DNA of 35,992 bases from Silene noctiflora (lineage: Eukaryota > Streptophyta > Magnoliopsida > Caryophyllales > Caryophyllaceae): the NCBI GenBank assembly GCA_009801015.1, contig VHZZ01001339.1:6616-42607 (forward strand), in the 5' to 3' direction. Shown here in pieces: positions 1 to 9,472 of the stretch (positions are counted from its first letter, which is position 1; the number at the start of each line of letters is the position of its first letter). The translations under genes and the position numbers were made by a program. The notes beneath the pieces were generated by a model. The model saw only the letters and a program-made list of their open reading frames with translations, made no database searches and was not told the DNA's origin.

Positions 1-450
1 TGTAAATTGTCGAGTCCGTTAGCACAATCTGTTAGACTGGATTTTATGAGAGATACTAGAAGCAGAGGTCCTCGGTGGCAGCTTTTGATGTTGTTAGAAT
101 GTCATGTTGCACTCCCTCAGTTCATGACTTGTCTCTGCTTTCTGCTTCACTTAATTATAAGATGGGGATACTTTAAAAGAGGATCTACTTACAATTTCAT
201 CTCTGGTTGAACATTTTGTTCTTGTTTGAATTTCGTTTCTACTTTCCTTTATAATTCTTCTTAGTTGGGTAGAAGTGCCTTCAGGTGGACCGAGCATCAA
301 GGTAGATGATTTACAAGTTCTAATTTACCACTTTCCCCAATTTACTAACAAATGGCTCTTATCAGTAGGTTCTTGTTGATGATTTTATTTTCTTTATGCG
401 TCATTTCAACAAAATGAATGTTTTCGATATGAATTCTTGCTTCCAAATAG
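1..450 (+). other. Intron of the EDM2-like gene (partial)
   Basis: This stretch precedes the first recognisable EDM2 exon, whose acceptor is the AG at 449-450. No part of the expected upstream PHD sequence is readable here in any frame, so the preceding exon must lie before base 1. A 67-codon open frame near the start resembles nothing in the family and is treated as chance. Confidence 0.6.
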
Positions 451-3400
451 TTGTGAAGGAAGGTGCATGAGGTCGTTCCATGCCTCTAGACAAACTGGAA
501 ACTCTGGAGAAGAAATATGTGAAGGTCTTGGCTTTTCCGAAGACCGAGTCAAGGTAAGGCAACCATATCTTAGGTTCTTTAATACTATGTGCATAAATCA
601 TAATGGTCTAATGTGCTATATTGTGCAGGCTCTTCCCCAATTTATCTGCAGGAACTGTCGATATCAGCGACATCAGTGTTTTATTTGCGGAAAGTTAGGG
701 ATATCTGATGAAAATGGTAATGCAGAGGTAAAACTTCTTCCTTCTTCGAACTTTTGTTATATTATAGTAACTCTTTTATTTCCCTTCTTCTATTCTTTCA
801 TTTATCGTTGCGTACCTTTATGCTTCTGAGGATTTCATGTGATTGGCTTGACCCAACTTTTTCTTACTCGCATAACATGGTTTCTAGAATATTTATACAA
901 ACAATGAAGAGTATATCTTCTCAACATCTATTAGTAACCATGTAAAACGACATGATATTTGAACGATCAATGAAGTATATCTTCTCATGATAAGCGTACT
1001 TGTATACTGACCCTCTAGTTAATGATGTGCTCAGATGTCACATCCTAATTATTGAGAATCTTCTCTATGCATTATGATAGCAAAGTATCATCATGAGGAT
1101 AATCGACCTTCACTAGTCTAACTTTCCAATTTTCATAGAATCAAACAATTTCTTTCTTTAATACTGAACCTCTCTGGTGTATCCAGTTTTTAAAGGGTCC
1201 CTTGGAAAACAAAATTTGTTTGTAATTCATACGTTTCCTCGACCATGGTACTAGAGGTAAGTCGTTGATGCATGATCTCGTTATTGGCACCACAAATACG
1301 GCTGTTACGGCCTTGGAGTATGATTATGGTAACCTCTAATCACTACTTTGTCGAGGCCCAGGCTTAATGCCATGTGCTCAAACCTTCGTTTATTTTTCTA
1401 TATATCTTATTTTCTTCTCTCGATTGGTGGGATAACATTAATGTTGGAACAATTTTCCAAGTTTGCCTGAGTCCATATGAACACTCCACATTTGATATGC
1501 GTGATAGTGTTAGATATGCCGATTTTAAACAAGGGCCATGTTAGAATACGCTTGGAACATATTTATTTGCAACTAGTTTACGTTTTCTCAACCTTTCTTA
1601 ATATGGTTACTTTATGTGTGTGGCTCGTTTAAAAATCAAGAACCTCAATTATAAGGAGTTTTTTGTATAAGCTGCAGCTTGCAACGCCCATCAGCGTCTT
1701 AGTATCTGACTTTCTGTTGTTCCACATCTTTCTTGCATCTTATTATCTTACACTTCCTTTCAGGTTTTCCCTTGTATTGTTGGCAATTGTGGCCGGTTTT
1801 ATCATCCTAAATGCGTTGTCAAAGAACTGCAGCAACGGAATGATTCCCAGATAGAGAACCTGGAGGAAAGAATAGTTGCATTGGAGTCTTTTGTTTGTCC
1901 TGCCCATAGATGTTTTTCTTGTAAGCAACTAGAGGACAGAACAGTCCCTGAGATGCAGTTTGCAGTCTGTAGGCGTTGTCCAAAATCTTATCATAGGAAA
2001 TGCTTACCTAGGTAATAAAAAAATTTACTACTCCCTTCAGTCCCTCCATCATATTTATATTGTTCTCATTTTACTTTGATGGTCAAATAATGTCAGTTTT
2101 GACCTATTTTTTTTTGTTAAAATAGCTTACACCTTCTTAAAGTGATAATATATGTAAGTTAGTTGTTTTGACGAATCAAATGTAACAAAAATAACGTCGT
2201 ATCACTACATATATTTGGAGTAATTAATGGCTAATCATCGGCGGACCACTAAAGTCAAAAGGGACTATTAAGTTGGGATGAAGGTAGAATTACTTATGCT
2301 ATATTAATGCGTCAAATATCAAGAATTTTAACATATTTATACTGAGTTGTGTTTACCTGATGTTGCAGAGAAATTATGTTCGATACTGAAGCCATGGTGG
2401 GTATATTGCCAAGAGCTTGGGACGGTCTTCTCCCAAAACGTATTTTGATATATTGCCTGTAGGTTTATCTTATTTTATACTCGTAATAGTTAATACATTC
2501 CTGAGCATCTAAGATATGGTCTTGAACTCTTGATTCAATTTCTCTGGTTTTTTCGTTGGACAGGAACCATGAAATTGTTCCACACCTTGGCACTCCATTG
2601 AGAAACCATATATTATTTCCTCCCCTGACAGTGAAATTGCGTGATACAGAGAAACCTTCGTCTGGATTGCTTGTTGCGCTGAAGAAACGAAAACTTGATC
2701 ATAGCAATCCGCTGCATGAAACTGTTGTAAGAAATACCCAAAAGCAAGCTGCAAGTGATCCCGGTAGGCTAATTGACAAACATAGGCACGATTTCATTTG
2801 CAAGAAACCGTCTGCTATCAAGCCTAGCAATGCTAATAAATATAGCGAGAAACTTGATGCTTCCCATTCAGCTATACCTCTCACAAAGAAGCAAGGCCAC
2901 TCTAGTCCTGTTGTCGACATTGAAATTGAGAGAAGGTAAATGGATAATTTTTGATAATTCTGCTTTGTTATGGTGTCATGTTGGCCCCTTTGTTCTGTAG
3001 GTCAGTTGTAGAGTGTTTGGGTTTCATAGGGATCGAAATTTGACTCGTGGATAAGAAACCGTCTATAACTTGAAACTGAATTCATTCATGTTGGCTTCCT
3101 TGTTGTTTCAGTAAAGTTAAGTACTGGGCACGATGGGTAGTGGAATGTGGAAGTAACATAAATTGAAACCTCTATACTGTATTTTCCATGCAGGATAACT
3201 ACCCTGATTGAGAAAGTCAACTCTTCGTTCAATGCGGGTGACTTCATTAAGCAGAAAAATGCAACTTCTAAAAGCTCTAATAATATGATAGACAAGAACC
3301 TGACAAAGGGAAAAGTGGAGGGGGCTGTTAAGGTATGTTTTTTCATTTTTTAGAGTACTAACTGTATGTGGCTTTAACTGAGGCATACTCCCTCTCTCCA

Positions 3401-6400
3401 TCTTTCATTTGTTCTCTCCTTAATGGTTTTATTTTTCCACTATGATTGTCTAAGATCCCTAACTAGTTGGCAATTGTTTATCTAATAGTCGCTGACTCCT
3501 GTTATTATAGTACGTTTTTTATTATCTCATATCTCGTACCATTAAGACACAAGTCTTAACGAATGTATAATGTTCAGTGAGATTGTAGGAAATCTGAGGG
3601 AGCCATATAGTTTGACATTCTGACTTTGTTTTTTTGATACTGACTATTGCAGGCCGTTCGAAATGCCCTTCAAAAGCTGGAGAACGGTGCTTCTATTGAT
3701 ACTGCGAAGGCTGTCTGTGATGTTGATATGCTCCGCCAATTGCCAGTATGGAAGGTTTGGGCTGCAAACAGCAATCTTGTCTTTTATAATTACTCCATCT
3801 TACCATCCCCTACTTTTCTTATTTGGCTGTCCTTGTCAAAAACTTCCCACTTTTGATTTTGTTTTCAAGTTTGTCCTACTTGTGAACCAATAATTTTCAA
3901 TGCCATCATTTTAATATTCACTAAGAAGTTTAATTTTGTTTAACTCAGCCTTACCTCCATTGTCTCTCCCTCCTCCATTCCACAGGTGTTGGTGTGTTGG
4001 TGGTTTTGGTTGGTTAGGTGGTGGTGAATGTTCTGTGTTAAGTGTGGGTCATTCGGAATTGACTTTGCTATTGCAGAATTCATTTTAGGTCATCCATATA
4101 AAATCTCTATTTTCTATAATTAACACTGGATAATGTTGTTTTTGTTGGGTATTGCAGAACAAGCTCAAACTCTTTCTCGCACCCTTCATGCATGGCATGC
4201 ACTACTCATCCTTTGGGAGGCATTTCACGAAAACGGAAAAGCTTCGTGAGGCAAGTGCTTTCCCTCTTAATTGACTTTACAACACAAAATCAGAAAAGCT
4301 TCAAGATGCAAGACATTTCAAATAATTTTTCTGATAAAATTTTGTGCATAGATTTTTGATTTTTCTAGCGAGGAAAACTAGTAAAATGATTTTATTTTTT
4401 AGAGTTCAAAGCTTTAATCAACAAATGAAGTATGTCAATTCGCATGTCGGCATCTATTGTTTATCATGCGGAATGTGTGGAGAACACTTGTGTTAGTTTG
4501 CACACATGTGATATGGATAAGAAAGAATTATTTTCTAAAAAGGGGTTTAAATCATGATAATAAAACAACTGAAGTGGGTGTAGAGATGTAAGTCCCCATG
4601 GACTCACATATCTCTTAGTACTACAGAGCTTTCTTAGGAAACTTGATAACCGATCTCTTGTGTGTATTGATTGACACATTGACGCTTGCATATATATATA
4701 ATGGTGCCTAAATAACTATTTAGCTAGTTAACTTGAATTAAAATGTATAATTAAAGCTCTAAGATGACTTCATTTCCCTATGTATTGCATTTACTACATT
4801 ATGAAAACCCTAATCAATGTAATACAAAACTCCTCTTTTTTATTTGCTCGTTAGCAAACAGTGTAGTATCTTAACTTTCAACGCCCGTTTTTTTATGATT
4901 TTCCTGAAACAGATTATTATCATACATACTCCAACAACAACATGATTAAGTTGCTTGGGCTATTAATATGATATTGTTACCGAATTATTTACAATTTTGA
5001 AAGCTGTAACCCTCTGACTCTGTGAGTCTTTAAGGAACAGGTTCTATGGTAGCATTACTGATTAGTGATTAGGGGGTTGTCGTCTGCATATATGCCTCTT
5101 CAGTTTTGCTATTGTAACCAAAGAAAAACAATCTTGAACAAATACTTACTTTTATTTCACTTGCTCTTCCACTCCCATCTTCCAAAAAAAGTTGAAGATC
5201 TCAGTTGTTCTTGTGAAATTTCACTGATGAAATGTTTTATTTTGCAGATTGTGGATAGGCTCCATAATTACGTCCAAGATGGGGATATGGTGAAAGCTCG
5301 TTTCTTAATCTCTGTTCCGTTTCCTTAGTTAATTATAACTCGAGACCTTGCTGAAGAAAAGATTTGCTGAAGCATAGTAGTTCCTCCCTTATATATCTTC
5401 AGTAAAATGAAACATCTGAAATATTTCCAACCTAGCTAAAATTGCAGTATTGCATTCTAGCAATGGATATGGCTGGTAGTTTCGCTGCCAGTTTGTAGTT
5501 TGTGTCAAGCACTGAGCTAAACTGTAACTTTTTGGACCATTCCAGATTGTTGATTTCTGCTGTGGTGCGAATGAGTTTAGCTGTTTGATGAAAGAAAAGC
5601 TGGACGCTGAGGGGAAGAAAAAATGCTCATTTAAAAATTATGACCTCTTTCCAACCAGGGTAGGTTATGAATTATGATTTCCTTACAATTGTGGTGATGC
5701 TAGTAAGGTTATTTATGATCGTGTTTTTGACTTTCTTGTCATTTGTTATGTATATAGTAATTTTAGGTTTGAGATTCATTATTCTGGAACTGACATCATT
5801 TCTGGGTCAAATGGTTTCGGGTAGGTCATTATGGACCGGTCAACAGCAGACCAACTCCCAAAGCAAAATTCAGGCAGGATAGGGGTGAATCAAATTGACT
5901 TGGGTTTTTAGGTCATTGTTCGGAGAGTGCTATTCAGGTCTAATTCGGGTCATTCGTTTAGGGTCAGTAATGTCTGGTTTATCACCCTTCTGTCAACTTG
6001 ATCATGCTGTCCTTCAGTCTCATCCATCCTGAATCCAGTTGCAGTTCTAGTGTCAGGTTAACAGTGGTACTAGATTGATTGGGAAGAATGCTTCTGACTC
6101 GTCTCCAATCAATTGCTTTGTGAACCAATTGACAGTTCTTTTTTAAAACTAGATGCATATTTCTGGAACCTTTTTTCTAGGAGAGATTCCTTCCTGAACA
6201 GGCAAAAAGAAAAATTTCTGAAGTTGATTACTAAGGCTATTGTCATGTAGTATTGCCGCATGATGAATGCTAATGCTGTTTGCACTTTTATATTAGGGTT
6301 TGTTTTACCTTCGAAATAAGCAAGTTAGTTACACTAGGGCATGCTTAAACCTATTAGCCTATTTAGTACAGTAGTGGTGTCAAAGATGCAAAGTAATTGA

Positions 6401-8663
6401 CTATGACCTTGGCAACCCAGTGGTTCCCTATATTGCTTGGATGTTTCATTTCTTCAGTGAAGTACTCAAGTACCCACGTTGGTTTAGGAGAGTAGGAGAC
6501 GAGGACGCACACGAGTATTTATTTTATTAAATCTAGTAGAATTGGCCCCTTCATCTGATTGTGCCTGATACTGTAGACTGAGTCCGAATAAACTTAATGT
6601 TGAATTTGCATTTAAGACACGACACCTTTGTGTCTTTTTTTTGGCTCCTTATGGCAATGGTCCTTGTATTTCACAGTTGCAGAGTTGGATAATAAGTTAC
6701 GGTAGGACTACTTTACCCAAATGTTTCTCATATATCATTGAAATCACAGATTTATGTATCTTAGGAATCATTTATGTGATTTTGAAATCAAACATTCAGT
6801 TTAATAATTTAGAAAACTTAATAATTACTCTGTAGTCCGTACTCCGTACTAATGTACTATGCTATAACCACGTGAAAGACGTGTTTCAGCTTGATCTGAA
6901 GTAGTTAGACTCCCCTTCGTTGTTTTGTGATCGAAAGGTGTGTGCTAAGTAGTTCTCGTTATCATGTTCTTTTCTTCTAGAGAATGTATTAACTCAGCTA
7001 GTTCCCGTATATAACAAATTGGCAGAATGATTTCAACTTTGAGCAAAAAAATTGGTACGATGTTGACCCTAGAGACCTGCCACGAGGTTCTCAACTGGTA
7101 AGGATAGTAGGATTCAATTAACTTTTACCTTATTCCAAGTTGTTTCTCTTCTTCACAGTGGATGCTATAACCTAACCTTTGTGTAGGTTATGGGACTGAA
7201 TCCTCCATTTGGATACAAGGCATCACTGGCGAACAAGTTCATTAACAAAGCTCTCCAATTCAGACCAAAGCTCCTTATTCTTATTGTTCCGCCAGAGACT
7301 CAAAGGTTCTGGTTCTAATTCTTTCTGTGTTTTTGTATTCTCTCTGTCGCCTGTCTTGTTGACTATTCCTCCGCCCTCTGTTTGGACCGATGGATTAGGA
7401 AGGAAAGGGAGGGAGACAATTTTCATCGTTGCATTAGTAGGTACTCTGTACTCTGTAGTATTCAAGAGAAATAAAGTGATTAGTTTTCCTTCCTACACTC
7501 CTACATTATAAAATTCATTGAACATATGAAAGATTTAGAAGGAAAACGGCACAACTTGCCAGTTCCCACCCTTCTTTCTCTATTACAATTGAATTCAAAC
7601 AAACCCTTGATGCTGTATATATGCTTTGTTAGGCTTGATCGCCGGAATAATAAGCATCTCAGGTACGAGTTGCTGTGGGAGGATCAGTATCTACTTGCTG
7701 GAGAGGTTCGATATCAACATTACCTCATTCTTTACTTGTTTCTCGGATGATGTGATCTTTTTTTCCTTCTCCTGACAACTGATTGTTTGTGGTTCAATTC
7801 TCAGTCATTTTACCTCCCTGGGGCCTTTGGTGCGGTAGACAAGCAAATCTCACAATGGAACAACATTACACCTCCCCTTTATCTTTGGAGTCACCCTGAC
7901 TGGACTCGGAAGCACAGGGAAATAGCTAACCGGTGTGGTCACTCTTTTTCTCGTGATAAACTACCTGAACGTCGACCACCCTCTCCAAAGCATTTTCCGG
8001 AAGAGCAGCAGGATGCTCATGGCGATTTCAATACAAATACATAGTAAGTACAACAACTAATGAGGTTTATTACAATTTAGGATCGAGTTCTATAAGAGAT
8101 TATAGTAGATGAATAAGAAAGAGATTATAGATAAAGTGACCTTACATCATAAAATGTTAAACAAATCCTTTATTTAGTGTATCATAATCTTATTCATTGA
8201 TTTTTGTGTGCATGGTAATCTTCCCAGCTTGGTAGATGACATTCCTGGACCTGTGAATGCTGGAAACATGGTTACGGGTAACGTCTATGGCCATGATAAG
8301 AGCAATGTCTATGATTACAATATGAGTAATGCCTATGGCCACCATATGAGCAATGTTTACAGCCCCCCTGTAAGCAATGTCTATGGTCTCACTTAAAGGC
8401 CCCCAATGAGCAATGTCTATGGTCCCCCTATGAGCAATGTCTACAGTCACAATAGTCGCGCACTGGACAACTATCACAATACTCCAAGTGTCGAGGACAA
8501 ATATATTGATATACCAAGTGTTCCTGGGCTGACAGACGTGGGAGGACAGATGGGGAGAAACTCGAGTACAAGGGAAAATGTTACTAACTTGCGTAGCGAT
8601 AGTCCTCTCGAGGATATGGAAATGTCCCCTGTCAATACCAACCCCAGCCGCAGCATATCTTGA
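451..8663 (+). CDS. EDM2: EDM2-like PHD-finger / methyltransferase-like chromatin regulator (5' partial, in-frame stop near the 3' end)
   Basis: Exons: 451-553, 629-727, 1764-2011, 2369-2458, 2564-2935, 3194-3332, 3653-3754, 4158-4250, 5248-5289, 5546-5659, 7026-7097, 7187-7305, 7633-7705, 7805-8043, 8228-8396 (TAA) or on to 8663 (TGA). They join in frame into 690 residues up to the TAA. The missing N-terminus lies before the window. The visible protein opens inside a PHD finger (CEGRCMRSFHA), followed by further Cys/His clusters (CRNC, HQCFIC, CPAHRCFSC, CRRCPKSYHRKC). A basic linker comes next, then a methyltransferase-like domain with DFCCG near residue 432 and NPPFG at 496-500. In Arabidopsis EDM2 is a nuclear protein that binds modified histones, controls heterochromatin in transposon-bearing introns and tunes NLR gene RPP7. 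Whether the NPPFG domain is catalytic is not established. The C-terminal tail is much shorter than in Arabidopsis and holds NVYG repeats. The family call is firm; whether this allele is functional is open. Confidence 0.92.
2031..2287. mobile_element. Degenerate Stowaway-like MITE in an EDM2 intron
   Basis: The left end begins CTCCCTTCAGTCCC and the right end, read on the other strand, begins CTACCTTCATCCC. Both are followed by related AT-rich sequence with 'TTGACTTT/GGTCAAA' words. The size (about 257 bp), the TA-flanked left end and the CTCCCT terminus fit Tc1/mariner-type Stowaway MITEs. The ends have diverged, so this is an old copy. It lies in the intron between the exons ending at 2011 and starting at 2369. 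Confidence 0.5.
4251..5247 (+). other. GC-AG intron in the EDM2-like gene
   Basis: The exon ends ...CTTCGTGAG and the intron starts GCAAGT rather than GTAAGT; the acceptor is TTTGCAG at 5241-5247. Joining here gives EKLRE-IVDRL in frame, as expected for the family. The nearest GT (4245) would break the frame. The rest of the donor (GAG|GCAAGT) matches the strong consensus usually seen at GC donors. Confidence 0.75.
5660..7025 (+). other. Large EDM2 intron (1,366 bp) with a degenerate GGGTC cluster
   Basis: No exon of the family is missing between the flanking exons (PTR | NDFNFE). Between about 5800 and 5960 the intron carries loosely repeated GGGTCA/GGTCATT words. These resemble the GACCCG-rich clusters elsewhere in the window. 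Otherwise nothing is recognisable. Confidence 0.6.
8277..8453 (+). repeat. 24-bp coding minisatellite encoding SNVYGxxM octapeptides
   Basis: Seven units are readable in one frame: GNVYGHDK, SNVYDYNM, SNAYGHHM, SNVYSPPV, SNVYGLT-stop-RPPM, SNVYGPPM and SNVYSHN. The fifth unit is longer by twelve bases and contains the TAA at 8394-8396. The core AGCAATGTCTATGG recurs almost unchanged. The repeat forms the tail after the methyltransferase-like domain of the EDM2-like protein, and its low complexity suggests a disordered segment. Confidence 0.85.
8394..8396 (+). other. In-frame TAA within the EDM2 C-terminal repeat
   Basis: The frame entering exon 8228 reaches TAA here. The same frame stays open for another 88 codons to TGA at 8661-8663, and the NVYG repeat resumes directly after the stop. 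One C-to-T change (CAA to TAA) would explain it. The stop may be natural, an allele-specific nonsense change, or an assembly error. Confidence 0.85.
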
Positions 8664-9395
8664 ACCTGAGTTAGCATTTTGCAGTTTATCTGAAAACTAA
8701 TGTAAATTGGAACCCTATTTCGTCGCTCCTTCTCTGAAGTTAATTGTCACCCTAGATGGGCAGATCGCCTGGGGACACATTGCATCTCAAGGTTGTCTTT
8801 TTAACAAAGAATCCTAAGTATTGGCTGTGTTAATAGTATGCCCTAGTTCCGGATCCACTTTGCTATCTATAACAAGATCAATTGGAACATGCCAGTTTTC
8901 CAGCAGCATTATTAGTTTATTACTAATCCTGCAATATTATTTACTTAAATACTCGACAAAGGTACTAAATAAGAAGTCGAGTATTTTTGAATGAATAGCC
9001 TGTGATTTACGTTATCCTGTGATTTACGATATCCTAGTGCACCCTAGGAATGCAGTTTTTTTTAAACATCAGGAGGAAAATATTTCCTGTTTCTTGTGAT
9101 CATAACTTGGCTCGAATTAAGACAAAATCAGATAGTTTCGCAAAAAATTAACTCATAATATATATAATTAATTAATTATCCAAAAGAGCAGACATCACTT
9201 TCTCCTCAAAAAGGAAAGTGATTAAATTTATGGAATTTTCAGATAATTTACAAAGTTACATTCTTCTAAGCTCTGTAAAAGGGTACATTACAGGCACATA
9301 AACGGTAGTGATTAGTGAATACATTTGCGTTTTTTTGTCGGAGATTAGCCATCTCTAAGGCTGGCTAGCTGCAACAAGGTGACACCAGGTTCCTG
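8664..9395. other. Convergent 3' region between the EDM2-like and TBC genes
   Basis: These 732 bp separate the last EDM2 frame from the stop of the TBC gene on the other strand, so both 3' UTRs must fall here and may overlap. An 11-bp stem (AAATACTCGAC at 8947-8957, GTCGAGTATTT at 8976-8986) and a 17-bp tandem pair (CCTGTGATTTACGTTAT, 8999-9032) lie in the middle. No gene is seen. Confidence 0.6.
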
Positions 9396-9472
9396 CTAAA
9401 TTTCCTCGTAATTGAGGGAGTTAAGCCGTCTAGACCTTTGATCAAGTTCTGCCATGACACCAGGTTCCTGCT
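9380..9472 (-). repeat. In-phase 18-bp direct repeat spanning the TBC stop codon
   Basis: The sequence TGACACCAGGTTCCTGCT occurs at 9380-9397 and 9455-9472, exactly 75 bp apart. On the minus strand the upstream copy encodes QEPGV in the last exon. The other copy overlaps the TAG stop and would encode QEPGV again in the same frame, then 11 more codons to TAA at 9345-9347. Confidence 0.8.

Noticed and set aside
7-210. 67-codon open frame at the window start as an EDM2 exon
   Set aside because: It has no Cys/His pattern or resemblance to EDM2, and no splice join puts it in frame with the PHD exon at 451.
8277-8453. Short spaced repeats as a CRISPR-like array
   Set aside because: The units are contiguous 24-bp codon repeats in frame within a plant exon, without spacers.
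8190-8477. 95-codon minus-strand frame with DIAH repeats
   Set aside because: It is the antisense shadow of the NVYG coding repeat; the periodicity comes from the 24-bp unit.
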